Of a stretch of DNA of 64,000 nucleotides, positions 1 through 13,489 are shown piece after piece (positions within the stretch are counted from its first letter, which is position 1; each line of letters opens with the position of its first letter). A program made the position numbers and the translations under genes. Below the pieces are notes generated by a model. It was not told the DNA's origin, did not search any database, and saw only the letters and a program-made list of their open reading frames with translations. Origin of the DNA: Tillandsia leiboldiana (taxonomy: Eukaryota > Streptophyta > Magnoliopsida > Poales > Bromeliaceae); the NCBI GenBank assembly GCA_029204045.2, contig CM055064.1:1716250-1780249 (forward strand), given 5' to 3'.

Positions 1-330
1 CCAACTACTAAACTCTTTGCTACTTGCGACAAAATCCTGATTTTGAGCAATTAGGAGTTGAATTCTTCAGCTTAGGAAGAAATATTTGTGTTGGGCGGAA
101 ATGGACTTTATGTGAGGTGGGGACTGAAGATAGAAGAAAAAAAAAAGAAAAAGAAAAAAAAGTAAAAGAAAAGAAAGTGTTCAAACACTGTTTGATATTG
201 AATGATTTCATGTTGTCCAGCTTTTAGCATACAACAAGTGGGTGGTATACTAATATTAATGCATCCAATTTTTTATCAAGTCCATGGGAAGAGGAAATTC
301 ATCATGTCTAGAAACCTAAACATTATACAT

Positions 331-334
<4 letters not shown>

Positions 335-366
<32 letters not shown>
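335..366. repeat. (TA)n microsatellite
   Basis: Perfect AT dinucleotide run of about 16 units in non-coding DNA. Confidence 0.95.
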
Positions 367-368
<2 letters not shown>

Positions 369-744
369 ACAGCTAATAAAGTTAGAAATGCTCTCAGGAG
401 TTTTCTTCTATTTTTAGTCCAAGATCCGTGACATTTTGGAGGGAAAAATTAACAAGCCATAGGCACGGTCAAGGCTCCACGTTAACGGCTAATATATTCC
501 ATGCAATAATTCTTCCGTTTTACCGTCACATCTCCCTAGACTAATTAAGACACTACGTTATTAACGTACGGTCAATTAAATTAATTACAACTAGTTATTA
601 TCGTCACCAAAACCACTCAATTAATTAATCCCCTGGTCTATTTAAGACTACAGCAAAACCATCACAATTAAAGCTGATCACAAAACCATGCACCCCGGAT
701 ATCATTGAAGCGTAAGATATAAATTTTAAAACGTAGCATGCGTA

Positions 745-746
<2 letters not shown>

Positions 747-817
<71 letters not shown>
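747..817. repeat. (TA)n microsatellite
   Basis: Perfect AT dinucleotide run of about 35 units. The open frame crossing it on the minus strand is an artefact of the Ile-Tyr repeat. Confidence 0.95.
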
Positions 818-819
<2 letters not shown>

Positions 820-949
820 TGAATGCTTGCCAACAAGTAATAACAGGTGATTAATTAACAATCTCGATGAACGACGAACATTTAGTATGTTGTCTGAGCA
901 ATCAAATTGCTGCAACTAATTAAAGCATTCCCAATAGATAATAAGAGAC

Positions 950-990
<41 letters not shown>
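950..990. repeat. (TA)n microsatellite, interrupted
   Basis: TA run with one interruption near 962. Confidence 0.9.
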
Positions 991-1774
991 CTAGGGAAAG
1001 ATAAAAACAAAAAAAAAACCATCTTGGGTAGGTAAAAGGAGTTCTGGAAAATTACTGGTCCTGTTATTCGGTGTAGTACGTACTAGCACTGCTTTCTGTT
1101 TGAATAGTGACAACAAAAGTGTAGTGTACTCTGTTGAATGTCTAACCTAAAGTTTGTATGGATGCATCAAGTGTAGGAAAGAATATTTGCTCGAGTAGCA
1201 GTAAACAAAAAATGGAGAACTAGAGTGAAACGCAACCGAAATCATCGTTGAGATTTATCCCTCAAATTATCACTTACAATATAGATGCTTTCAAATTTTC
1301 TGTTTGCTAAATCCTCTATTAGAGGTGGTTGCATGTAGCTAAAAGTTTTAGTGGTCTCAGACCAAACACGCACTTGAGAGGACACGCACAAAATGAAATA
1401 AGCTTCCAGGCTCCAAAAGTCCTCTCCCACCCACCCCTACCCCCCCACAAAAAAAAAAAAAAAGGTTTTAATGATGCTGTACCTAAACTAACTAGCAGTT
1501 CTACAAAAGTTCTAATTTGTCGAAAACGCAATTATTTAAAGAAATATCATGAGCATTTACTTCCTACACTTAGATTAATTAGTATATTTTCAAACAGACA
1601 AGTATAATAGTAGCCTTGCGGATCATGCAGGGCTTTTTTTAAAATGGCTCCAGTCTTGCAGTCACTGGCTTATGCTCTTCCCAACTGCCACTTAATTTGG
1701 GGATTGGGGAGTCCACCAAAATGTTTAATTTTATATATTTGCACACCCACAATTATTAATGTTTCTTAATTTTC

Positions 1775-1779
<5 letters not shown>

Positions 1780-1806
<27 letters not shown>
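1780..1806. repeat. (TA)n microsatellite
   Basis: Short perfect AT dinucleotide run. Confidence 0.9.
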
Positions 1807-1807
<1 letters not shown>

Positions 1808-3440
1808 CTCTTTGTTAATTTCTCTTTCTTTGTTTCTAAATTTTTTTTTTTGAAACCAAGGACCACTTCCCCCTCAAAGTGGAAACATATATAAGCCAAA
1901 TATATTATGCATGCATGGCTACATTTAACACTCTTATGAGTTTTAGCTTATTCATATGGAAAAATTTTGTTTGGCTAAAATCAATGGATTGAAATCGTTC
2001 CAGAACCTCAGTTACTTAAGGTTTTGGTTGAGATCGCGGGTTCTGGTTCGTGGCCGTGCCAAGATCGACCCAAACTAGCTAGCTCCCAGTGGTTTAATTG
2101 AAACTACATATCAAGGAATTGAGGGTGATCGATCAGAAGAACCATTTTGAACATGTTCTAGAAGAACCATTCAGCTGAACCAAACATGGCACGCCAGAAA
2201 TAATTAACTATGCATGAGCATGAATCACGTGGTGGGAGAGACTTGGCCCAAAATCAACTCCTATAGCCCAGCCCAAGCACTCTTAATCTTTTTTTATTTC
2301 TTTTCCCAAAAAAGATTTGAGAGTAGAGAAACCCCCCTAAAATTAACTAGTTAATTAATTAAGGAAATTTAGAATAAATTAAACAAGATGAGCAGGATCA
2401 AGTAAAGCTAATTTTTGATACAAATACTTGATACAAAAGAGGATAAGATCAAGCAGTGAATTTGGAACAAGAGGTCCCCAATGTAGCTTAAATATAGATA
2501 ATCGATCGATCCTTATTAGTAGTAGTATTGGTGCAACTATAGTAAACATATGTTTGCAAATTCCCTATAGAACATAGTATTAACATCTCTTCTCTCTAAA
2601 ATCTGTGGGTGGAGCATAAATCAGTGGATGAGATATACAAACAACAAAAATTTTAGAGCACATAGTGCTTTTATACTGTCCTGTTAAATCACATGAAGTC
2701 CAAAAATTTCTATCAAAATAAAAATGTTTCTACTATGTTCCTTAACTTTTCTTTCTTTGGATGAACATCAGGAAACCACATATTTTTTCTTACTTGGTGT
2801 AGTAGTTCAATTACAAGCCAGCTGCTCCATCAAACCCACGACGTGGAGAGTTACAAAACCCTACACCACCACCTTTTTTTTTTTGTCTTTGGACACATTA
2901 TAAATTGTCTAATTAATAGTCAGTTTATATGGACCCGTTTGACAAATAAACATCTCCAAAAATTCTACTCACTGCGATTAACAGCAAAGATGAGACTCTC
3001 AGACCCGAATCTTCAATTTAAAACTTGTAAATTTGCTGCAGAAAGAAATTGTTGGAAAAGTTTGAATGCAAAGCTGTTTTGTAGCGGCACTCTTCCGCTA
3101 CCATCACTTTATCAAACTACTTTACTAAATCCTATATATATATTTATTTAAGAGAAAAATAACAAATATGATATTCTTTTCGTTTATTTTTTTTTAAAAA
3201 TAAATTTAGTTAAAAATATAAAATAATTAAATTTTGAACTCGAAATTTTGAATATCAACACCAACTCTTTTACCACTTGCGTTAGAAACGATCCGTCTAC
3301 ATCACACATTAGGGCTCTAAACGTGTGAAGCTACTCTATGGGCTAAGAGTGAACCCCTCTTCCTGTGAGCGCGGCAACCAGATACAGATAAGAAAAATGT
3401 TACTTTCCAGCTGTGGCAATTAATGAGCCCATAGAAATAT

Positions 3441-3614
3441 AGAGTGCTGCTATCTGTACACCCCATTGGGGGTATACATTTTACATCCCATCTCATTCTG
3501 AGGTGGGGTGTATTTCATCCGTCACTCAATATGATGGGTGAAATACATTTCACCCCAGAATGAAATGGGTGTAAGATGTACACTCCCAAGAGGGTGTACA
3601 TCTAGTATTTTTTA
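3441..3614. mobile_element. Fold-back MITE, copy A
   Basis: About 170 bp whose left half is nearly the reverse complement of its right half. The ends read roughly GTGCT..ATCTGTACACCCC and GGGTGTACATCTAGTATT. Close relatives lie at 23214-23383, 56131-56300 and 56385-56556. The outer part of each arm is itself a small palindrome (TACACCCC...GGGGTGTACA type). There is no coding capacity, so it would depend on another element's transposase. No target duplication is clear, and the superfamily is not assigned. Confidence 0.75.
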
Positions 3615-3621
3615 AAAATAT

Positions 3622-3785
3622 AAAAGGGAAATATTTTTTTGTACTTATCTAAATAGGTGTATATTTTACACTCCATATATTCAAAAATATAGTAAATTTT
3701 ACTACAGTGAAAAAGCCTTATTTTTGAATGAATAAGATGTACATCATACACCCCAAAATAGAATGTATGAGTAGCATTTCTCAAT
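3622..3785. mobile_element. Degenerate fold-back MITE, copy E
   Basis: Immediately after copy A lies an AT-rich, decayed palindrome. The left part contains TTCAAAAATATAG and the right part TATTTTTGAATGAATAAG, followed by GATGTACATCATACACCCC and GAGTAGCATTTCTC. The right end resembles the right end of the copy at 56385-56556. It is probably an old member of the same family. Confidence 0.45.
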
Positions 3786-4172
3786 ACAAAAAAAGACAAA
3801 AGAGTTTGAAGAACACCTATACTCCATTAACCACCATCATCTATCTATATTTAGATATCATGGACGGCATCATGATGCCAACACAAAGACATAAAATACA
3901 AAATACCAAAATACGATACGACTTGAACATGATAATTCGACGGTTTTCAAAATCTTTGAATACAAATATAACACGAACACTATTAATAAAGTAAAATATT
4001 ATTAATATAATAATATATATTAATTATATATAAATATTACGTACGAATGAAAATTAATAAATTTTGATCGATAGTTCATATATTTTAATTTTTTTTTCTC
4101 TATTATATATAATTTATTTTTATTATCTTAAAAAATTATATTTATTTATCGAAAAGTTAAAATATTTATTAT

Positions 4173-4175
<3 letters not shown>

Positions 4176-4241
<66 letters not shown>
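4176..4241. repeat. (TA)n microsatellite
   Basis: Perfect AT dinucleotide run of about 33 units. Confidence 0.95.
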
Positions 4242-4245
<4 letters not shown>

Positions 4246-4565
4246 AAAATAAAAATAGATATATGTTAAATAATGAGAAGCAGCCGTTACTCTCCAAATT
4301 TTTTATTTATTTATTTTTTTTTTTGAGAGAAAAATAGCATACTATCCATTTCGTTTATTTTTAAAATAAACTTATCTGGAAATATGAAATAATTAGGCTT
4401 CGAATTCGGATCTCAGATATCAACCACCAAATTAGTAAAGAACGATATTTTAATATTTAATAATATATATTTTTTAAAGGAATGCGTTATGAATTTATGT
4501 GGAACATGCGCTCATGACATGCCCGCGTCGAAAACGGGCGTGTTTGACACGAACAAGCGCTTGTT

Positions 4566-4667
<102 letters not shown>

Positions 4668-5524
4668 GGGTTATCATGAAAATAAGCAAGCATAGGTAAG
4701 CTTCTTATATTTTAAGGTGGGAGAAATCTGTCTTAAGAGATAAAAGCCTTCCCTTTTTTTTTTTTTTTTTTTTTGTTTTTTTGGAAAGAAGGGTATTCCA
4801 AGCACCATTTGGTTTGGTTTAGGTACAAGAAATGAATAAGCCCTTATTTTCTACTTTATATTCAAATATAATTTTGAGAACCTTTTTCCTTAAAATAAGT
4901 AGATATAAGTCTCAAATTATCGTTCCACCTCTTTTTCTAAAATAAATTATTCCCATTTAAAAACAAAATTAATTAAAATAAATATAATTTTAACTATTAT
5001 ATTCACTATTTAATTAATTTAATATGTTGAGTAATCTAATATAATTATTTTATTAATCAATTATCTAACTATTAAATAATTATCTAATTAATTGATTAAA
5101 TTATCCGTGATTAATTAAATTATTAATTAATAATACTCATTGTCAATTATTTTATTAATTAATATTTTAAATTATCTAACAAAATAAGGTAAATTATTAT
5201 TTAATTAATATTTTTATATTAATTAATTAGATAAAATATTATTATTTTAAAATTATAATTACTCTTATTCTCACTATTCCAATTTAACTATTCAAATATA
5301 TATATATATTTTTATTTTCAGAAATAATTTAATTTTTATCTAAATATAAAATCAGTGTTGTTCATTCTTGTTTTAAAAGTTGTACTTAGAATTGTACGTA
5401 TATAAAAAATCAAACGTATAGTTAAGAACTAGATCAATCATTAATTAACTCCCTTTAACTTTTCTACTGATTATGTGCCTTGTGAGTTTGAGGCACTTAT
5501 CAGAGTTGTTTGGGAGAGTTCTCC

Positions 5525-5532
5525 TATATATA
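5525..5532 (+). promoter_or_regulatory. TATA box of the ACC synthase gene
   Basis: TATATATA in the context CTCCTATATATAGCA, about 103 bp upstream of the start codon at 5635. That spacing suits a TSS near 5555-5565 and a leader of about 75 nt. Assignment is from sequence and position only. Confidence 0.6.
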
Positions 5533-5634
5533 GCATAAAGTTTCTTCCAGTATTGTTTTCAAGCCCCACTGTTATATCTCCCATGAGAGAGGCCCCCTTT
5601 TTTGAAAGTGTGTCCTAAGTCAATTCCAATAGCC

Positions 5635-6007
5635 ATGAACAAGGCTGTTGGGCACAGGGTTGAGTTATCAGAGATTGCTACTTCTAACACACATGGAGAG
5701 GACTCCCCCTACTTTGCTGGGTGGAAAGCTTATGATGAAGACCCATATGATCCTGTTAATAATCCCTCAGGAGTCATTCAAATGGGCCTAGCAGAAAACC
5801 AAGTAAGCTCTCTCTATTTTATGCCCTTTCCCTATTCTCAAAAAAAAAAAGAAAAAAAAAAGAAGACCAAGTAGTTAATTTCTCATGCTGCATGCAGAAA
5901 ATGATAACAACTTGGAATTTTAAACTTTAAAAGTTTGTGGTGCAGTACAAGAAAGCACTTTGTCTTTTCTCCTCAGAAACCCCACAAAATTAAGGACTTC
6001 ATCACAC

Positions 6008-6051
<44 letters not shown>

Positions 6052-6311
6052 CCATTTGCCCTTGCTGGTTTCATGAGCAGGTTTCATTTGACCTCCTTGA
6101 GGATTATTTGGAGCAGCACCCAGAAGCATCCAACTGGGGAAATGGAGTCTCTAGCTTCAGAGAAAATGCCTTGTTTCAGGACTACCATGGGCTAAAAACT
6201 TTCAGAAAGGTATTAACCATCGAATCCTTTATTATGCATGCATTAATGAATCTAATTATGATGATAAAAAATTAGCAAGTACAGGTTTGTACCATCACTT
6301 TATAGTTAGTT

Positions 6312-6360
<49 letters not shown>

Positions 6361-7654
6361 ATTGAGCACTTAATATATTTAAAAAATCAATATTGATTCT
6401 TCAGGCAATGGCAAGTTTCATGGAGCAAATCAGAGGAGGAAAGGCTAGGTTCGACCCGGACCGGATTGTTCTCACCGCAGGCGCAACCGCGGCGAATGAG
6501 CTACTGACTTTCATACTAGCAGATCCTGGAGATGCTTTACTGATTCCAACTCCATATTATCCAGGGTATGTAACAGCTGAAACACAGCTAATTAATTAAT
6601 ATCATTCATTTATTCATTCATTCATTCATTTTTAAGCAGATTTGATAGAGATTTGAGATGGAGAACTGGCGTGAACATCGTTCCAATCCGCTGCGACAGC
6701 TCAAACGGATTCCAAGTCACTGTGAAAGCCTTAGAAGCCGCTTACTCCAAAGCAGAAGCGGCGAAGATGAAAGTGAGAGGGGTTCTACTGACGAACCCGT
6801 CGAACCCGCTGGGCACGGCGATCGCCAGGACGGTTCTGGAAGACATACTAGACTTTGTGATCCAGAAGGACATTCACTTGATATCCGACGAGATCTACTC
6901 GGGCTCGGTCTTCTCCTCGCCGGCGTTCATCAGCGTGGCGGAGGTCGTCGATGCGCGGAATTACCGAAACTGCGAGAGGGTTCACATTGTGTACAGCCTC
7001 TCCAAGGACTTGGGCCTCCCGGGGTTTAGGGTTGGGACAATCTATTCATACAACGATAGGGTGGTGACCACGGCCAGAAGGATGTCCAGCTTCACGCTCG
7101 TGTCATCACAGACTCAGAAGATGCTGGCCTCAATGCTGTCGGATGAAGCGTTCACAAGGTACTACATAAAGACCAACAGGGAGAGGCTGAGGAGGAGGTA
7201 TGAGTGTATAATTGAAGGGCTTGAGAGAGCTGGGATTCAGTGCCTGCAAGGGAATGCCGGGCTGTTTTGCTGGATGAATCTGGGGCCACTGCTGGAGGAG
7301 CAGACAAGAGAAGGAGAGCTCAAGCTTTGGAAAGTGATATTGCATGAGGTGAGGCTCAACATATCACCTGGCTCTTCATGCCATTGCTCTGAGCCTGGCT
7401 GGTTTAGGGTTTGCTTTGCTAATATGAGCCTCCACACACTGGAAGTTGCACTTCAAAGGATATATGATTTCAGGGAGAAGAGCAAGACAACACTAATTAA
7501 TCAAGTGGCAAAGAACTTGGTGGTTGATACTCAAGATTCGAATTTGAAGTCTAATTACTTCATATTTCTAACTAAGTTTATTTCAAAAATAAACGAACCT
7601 CTATCTCTCTCAAAAGAAAAAAAAGAAAAAAAAAGGACAATAGTAATTAAGTAG
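5635..7654 (+). CDS. ACS: 1-aminocyclopropane-1-carboxylate (ACC) synthase
   Basis: PLP-dependent cytosolic enzyme that converts S-adenosylmethionine to ACC, the committed and usually rate-limiting step of ethylene synthesis. Exons 5635-5802, 6081-6209, 6405-6565 and 6640-7654 have GT/AG junctions and join without a frame break to 490 aa (family about 440-495). An earlier ATG at 5583 stops after 11 codons, so 5635 is taken as the start. Visible family motifs are MGLAENQ (exon 1), FRENALFQDYHG (exon 2), TAGATAANE and PTPYYPGFDRDL (exons 3-4), NPSNPLGT, SDEIYSG and YSLSKDLGLPGFRVG with the PLP lysine near residue 275, then NAGLFCW. The conserved core ends near ALQRIYDF. The last 45 or so residues are AT-rich, lysine-rich and unlike the usual tail. 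I do not see the RLSF-type site of type 1 and 2 isoforms, so it may be type 3 or have an altered tail. Introns 1 and 2 carry (TA)n and (CT)n arrays. Confidence 0.95.
6017..6049. repeat. (TA)n microsatellite in ACC synthase intron 1
   Basis: Perfect TA run ending about 30 bp before the exon 2 acceptor, where it may overlap the branch-point region. Confidence 0.9.
6315..6357. repeat. (CT)n microsatellite in ACC synthase intron 2
   Basis: Perfect CT run of about 21 units, pyrimidine-rich on the sense strand. Confidence 0.95.
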
Positions 7655-10600
7655 GCTAGTAATAACATATGCTTTTATTGGTATCTTAGATGTTGATCAC
7701 TCTCTCTCCCCTTTATTATGGCAACATCAATTGCTTCAGCCGCCTCAGAAGAATCATAATCCATGTATTTTTTTATTATTATTATTATTTTTATTTTTTT
7801 GAATTTTTTGGAGAAGGTTATGTTTTGAAGGGGGTTAGTTAAGATATACACCTCTCCTTCCTTTTTCCTTTTTCCTTTCTCCGTGTAATCCTTTTGCATC
7901 TTTGTAATGTTATTGAGAACAACTAGCAAGCCAAAGCTGTAGATTCTTGTAGCTTTGTGTCTGACACAAGTTAGAAATAAAAAAAAAATTGCTCTTTGAA
8001 TACCATCACTGTGCAATTTATCACATGATTCACATCCCTTAGAATTAATATATATATATATATATATATAAAGACTACAATAAATATATACAAAAATGGC
8101 ACTGTAGAGATTTTTTTTCTTGAATTACTGTACCTCTTTTTCCTTGTCTTAGTCATTTGACTCATGAATGAGTGAATAATCTCTGGTCTACTGAGATCAG
8201 CTTTCATTTTCTGAAATGATGGAGCCTCCTCAGCTGTGGGATAGTACATATACTTGTTTGATTGTTCAAAAGCAAAATAGCTTTCCTGCTTTTTTTTTAC
8301 TATGACAAAGTGTATGGATGCTCCTTTTAACATTCCTAATATTGCAACTAGTTTCTGAACCTTTAGATATGTTTGTCACTTCAGTCACAACACCATCAAA
8401 ATAAATCTGATCTCTTATTTCCTATAAAATGACCTTTTAGCCATGTATTCATCAAATTACTCATTAATTTTAGCTTGTTTCAAACACAATTTAAAAATTA
8501 GCTTATAAGACAAATTATTACTTTTTTAATAATCAGGATAGAATCTGGAGTGCACTTTCAGAGAAAGTCCAATGACAATAGTGCTTAAGTGTAACCAAGT
8601 GGTAATATGAGGACAGTACAGTTACTATCCATTACAGTTTATGTATATATATCAGCTCAATCTCTCTGCTCCTAAAATGTCCAAATGAGGAATTTATTTA
8701 TGTACATTGTATAATGCAGCTGTTTAATGCCTTTTAAAATAAATAAACTATTGAAGCTTACTTGTTAAGCCGACTATTTTCGTGTGTTACTATTTTTTAA
8801 TATATATATATCTAAAAAATGGGTATAAATTTTACACCTTATTCATTTTCACACTAATCTATCAATCTTCTTCTTTTTTTTTTCTTTTTTTTAATATGAA
8901 AAGTTCTAAAAAAATTTCTAAAATCTTGGATGGATAAACGTAAAATTTATATCTTACTTTTTGGTGAGAGCAAGACAAGGAACAATTAATGATGGTTGGC
9001 ACGGTAGTATTTACTTTGAGATAAAAATAATATAATAATATGATGACTTTTTTGCTGTATTTATTATATGGAAAGAAAAACAGGGGATTAGGATAAACCA
9101 GTTTCCTCAGTAATTAGGATAAGACCAAGCACATCATATTTATTTGATTAGTCATGAACCCATGCATAATTGATCAATTTGGATCCTTTTAGGAGTTGAA
9201 TACAAATCACATAAGCTACTGGGTAATAGTACCTGAAACAAAATCTGACCCCAACAAGAGATATTGGGTTCAGAGTCTTGTTGATTTTACTTCTGGTTTG
9301 CTTTCAGTCACAGTTATCTGTAATAAAATATTTAAAAATTAGAACAGTCTCAAATTTTTGTTGTAGCAAAAATGTTATTCTGATACCTAGAAATAGAAAC
9401 AATAATAAAAGACTTATGATTATGTATAGAAAAGCTATTGAGAATGAGGCAATTTAATGCTTCTCAACTATACTCTATCAAGCAAAGGGACCAAATAAGC
9501 ACCACAAATAGTTGAATTTTAAGGAGCAACAAATTAACATTTAAAAAGAAAATAAAAGATATTTTAATTTGGGTAGATACTAATAATTGGGTTGGCTGGG
9601 TCCATATGAGAGCTAAGGTTACTTTTAGACCTTGCCTTATTATACTTTTAAAAAAAAACTATCCATTAATCCTAGTTAAGTCACTGGGGAAATAAACAAC
9701 TAATCTCCTAAGGTCCCAGATCCAAGAGCTAGATGTTTTACTATAATCTCCAGGGTTTATCTTGAGCCAGCAATGTCAAAACACAATCACACTTTCCAAT
9801 ACCCACTTAAAGGGCAAGTAGAAGCTATTTGAAAAGTTAACTGCTGTAGCAAAAAGCTGAAGCATTTCCTTTGTTCATTACATTCCCTAATTCAGTTTTG
9901 TTTGCCATGTATCTCAACAATAGAAAAAAGAGAGCTGGTTTTGCAGTGATATGCTGGTGTAGATTCTCTTCTTAGACAAGCTTGTCTACTATAAGTGAGG
10001 ATTTAGTACTCTATAAGATATTTTGTTCATAAATTTTCTAATAACCCTATAGAACTAATCCTTAAGTCATTGGTGAGCATAGCACCACATAAACCAAATC
10101 TATGTCAACATGAGATGTAGCCAAGAGGAACTTGGGAAAAGTTGGCAAAACCTTTTTGTCGGGCTAAGTAACAACCACATGCCGACGCAGGTACTAGACG
10201 AATACTTAACCGGAGTTTTGCGGCTCGCAAACGAGATAACGAAGGTACTAATGGTTGATTAGTTAAATGAAACATATAGGAGAGCAGAAGACATTTGAGT
10301 TGGACCATCATTTATTTAAAAGGTCATGGCTACCTAATATGTTTGTTGGTCAAGAAAAGCAAACTAATGAGATGAAGTGGTTGGCTCTTACTATCTATAG
10401 AAAGCTTGCATGAGGATGATAAGAAAAAGGAAGACAAAAAATGGTGGAACGATTTTGAATGTACCACTCGGTAGACCGAGTATGCACAAGAATCTCTACT
10501 TTGCGCGAAAATTATTTCCTTCTTTGAAATCTACTAAAAGAAGGGAAACATCACGAGGACTTGTAAAGGATCGACCCTATTAGCTAATACTATTTTCGCC

Positions 10601-11947
10601 CGAGCACACCTACCTAACCGCACCAAATTATGGTGCTCTGGTAGGATCAGATGCTTTTGTCCTGGGATGATCACATCTGGTAGGACATTAACTTGGAGTC
10701 ATAGAAGCTCAATGTGTGATGCAGAGAACTTTGTAAACCATCAAGTTAAGCAATATTAACTAACTAAAATTGGATTATAGTTTAGGTAGAATGACAGGGG
10801 AGTCCAAATTCTAATGTTTCATCTAGCACAAAGAAATTTTATTACAGATTTAATAAGGTATATATTTGACTGAGTTTAAATACATATATAAGTCCAATTA
10901 TGCATTTCTTAATTTGTTATATTGTTTCTGTTTGATAACAACTTGTATCATCATTTTCTTAACACCAGTAACTTAGTATGGATTATTCGAATAGTTGCGA
11001 AATACCTTTGATATCTTCAAGGAGTTAATTGCTTTGATGACCTAAAAAGGAAAACTCATAAATTATAAAAGATTCCAAAATGCAACTAATAATATAGAAT
11101 TTTCCACAGAACAGATAAGCTTGTCACATACAAATTGAACAGAGCATTCGATGAGCGTTAGCATTGGACATACTTAATATCATAGCAAAGCAACAATGCG
11201 CACAACTGTGTTCACACAAGGAACCTCCACCAAAACTTGAACTAATATTGGAATATTACAAGAATATATTGCATCCCCTAACAAGAGACAAGAATAATCA
11301 GGTGGTTTGATTACGGAGTTTAAAAGTAGAATCCAAAAAGTTAAGCCTAATAGCACATAATTAGCCTGCAAAAATAGTCATTTTGACAATAATTAATAAA
11401 TGAACTACTTAAAATGTCGTGCATGATACAGCCACTAAACTTTTTCTAGTGTAACATCCTCTAAAAGACATTCCTTTTTGCTTATACAACAAAGGAGATG
11501 AAAAGCTTAAGTTGTTAAATAATCACGAATCGTTCTCCATCTAACGCGCCTAATGTCTCAGGGCTCTCGCCGTTTTGATAGGCTCAAGTCGTAGATCTCT
11601 CCTCGAAATAAAACAAAATTGCCCACCCATTTTAGGTGTCAACTTTTCTCAAACTACATAGGTTGTCATAGTCCTTAGTAATAACTTCCTACATATTATC
11701 TCTCTTTTCTGAGTTTCTCACTAAATTGGTCCCTTTCATATATAGCTCATTCAAAATATTTGATGAAATTCTCTCTTTTTTCCTTTGTACAACTCATTAT
11801 ATCCGGACCCTTCAATCAAAGCATGCCAATAAATTAACATATCAATGTCACAAAATTAAAATACTGATGCAAAGATCAGTCACTGTTGCACTTCAGCCAC
11901 AAAAGAGCCTGGCATCTGAATTGACTACGTCGAGCCACGTCTACAGC

Positions 11948-11983
<36 letters not shown>

Positions 11984-13485
11984 GTTGAGGTTGACAAAAT
12001 GTTACTTGAGATTTATCAAGAAGGTCAACTCCATTACCATTTAATTGTTGATTAAATAGGAGAGAAAAAGAAGTGAAAAAAAAGAAAAGAAATCAATATA
12101 GATGAGTCCCTCCATAAGTGATGCACAAAAGTCTTATAGTAGACTTGCAACTTTAGGACTTCTTGAATTAAAAAAGCTTGTATTAGGAAAGTAAACTACT
12201 TATATAATTAGCTAATCATTCAATATATATTGGTTGTGCATGACCCTATCATATAGTTTTCAGGGAAGTATCCTCTTATGAGATTAATAAATATATATTT
12301 GAGACACGTAAGAGGCTTGCCAGTCACACTATAGATTAATAAAAAAAAAAAAAAAAAAAAAAAAAAAGCTTCTTGCTTGTACTTCAAGGGCACCCCATAA
12401 AATAAATAAATTTCTCAAGAAGGATCTAATTGTTATTAACACATCTTACATCATAATGATGTCATTATATCCATTAAAAGTAATATATTTAGCAACAAAA
12501 TAGTGCGTTTGTTTTCATTATACTTAATAGAAGAAAAGGAGTATCTACACTCGTAAGACTCCAGTATTTTGTCGCTCTTTAAAGTAGTTGGTTGTTGTAT
12601 TCTGATATGGATTATAAAATTTGAATTCGCTTTTTGCTTTAAGTGAATAATATGTGTTATGATCTACAAACATCTTTAAATAAAAAATAATAAAAAATCA
12701 AAGAGCATATTCTCTAGTGAAGTCTATACCCTTTAAACCCTAATAACCTAAACCCTAGACAACAAGGTTGCATGAAATTTAATGAAACTACGAGCAAGCT
12801 GTAGTACATAATTTTTCTATTTCATAGGAGCTTTTTCACTTCCTTTCACTCAAAACTTATCACAAAAAGAATTTAAAACATAATGCAACCAACAATACTT
12901 GGAAAAAATTATGGTGCAATCACATAAAATATATACTCTCTTATCTTTATATTCATCAAAATACTTTCACCATAGATATAAATCAAAACAAAGACCACTA
13001 AACTATGCTCCCAATAGGAAATGTGGTGCAAATGGGCTAAAACTTAACATATAGTAATAGAATAGGAGAATATTTTGCAAACCAAGATGAGTGGAGAGTG
13101 TCTGCAATGCCCCCAACCATTATTATTATTATTATTATTATCATTATCATTACATTAAAAGCAAAAAGGCCTTGTGTGTTCTCTCTATGTCGTGGTCAAC
13201 GGTCAGAGGCCTCCACATTGAGGGAGAGAGAGATAATAAAAAAGTGCTTTTTCCCACAGCTAGCGCCTAATAAGTCGCCGTGCTAATTAAGCTACGGCTT
13301 ATAACTCTCCACAACACGGGAGTTGCTTTTCTTCTACTCTCCGTACAGCAGCTGATTCTGAATTTTGGAGATGTTCAATTTTAATCCTTATCTTAGAGGA
13401 AGATTTGCAATTTATCTTATGCCTTTAGTATAATGGTCGAATTTTAAAATAAGACAAAGGATAGGTGTTAAGAGATGCATGAAGC
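7655..13485. other. Intergenic region without a supportable gene
   Basis: About 5.8 kb of AT-rich DNA. Small frames on both strands (for example minus 7675-8333) show no recognisable domain or splice-consistent extension. Simple features seen are (TA)n at 8047-8070, a T tract near 11950-11976, an A tract near 12341-12367, a degenerate ATT/ATC run near 13119-13150 and two telomere-like AAACCCTA motifs at 12735-12758. Decayed transposon sequence is likely but could not be classified by eye. Confidence 0.6.
12735..12758. repeat. Telomere-repeat-like pair (AAACCCTA motifs)
   Basis: Two copies of AAACCCTAR at 12735-12743 and 12750-12758 (complement of the plant TTTAGGG repeat), separated by six bases. 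This could be a short interstitial telomeric motif or a pair of telo-box promoter motifs. No gene start is evident nearby. Confidence 0.35.
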
Positions 13486-13489
13486 ATGA

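Noticed and set aside
625..915. Minus-strand frame rich in Ile-Tyr
   Set aside because: Direct translation of a (TA)n microsatellite; the same applies to frames at 4064-4252 and 4489-4695.
7675..8333. Two overlapping minus-strand frames downstream of ACC synthase, one with a plausible acidic stretch
   Set aside because: No domain, no joinable splice pattern, and poly-A/T and (TA)n runs inside; more likely spacer or 3' UTR of ACC synthase in antisense.
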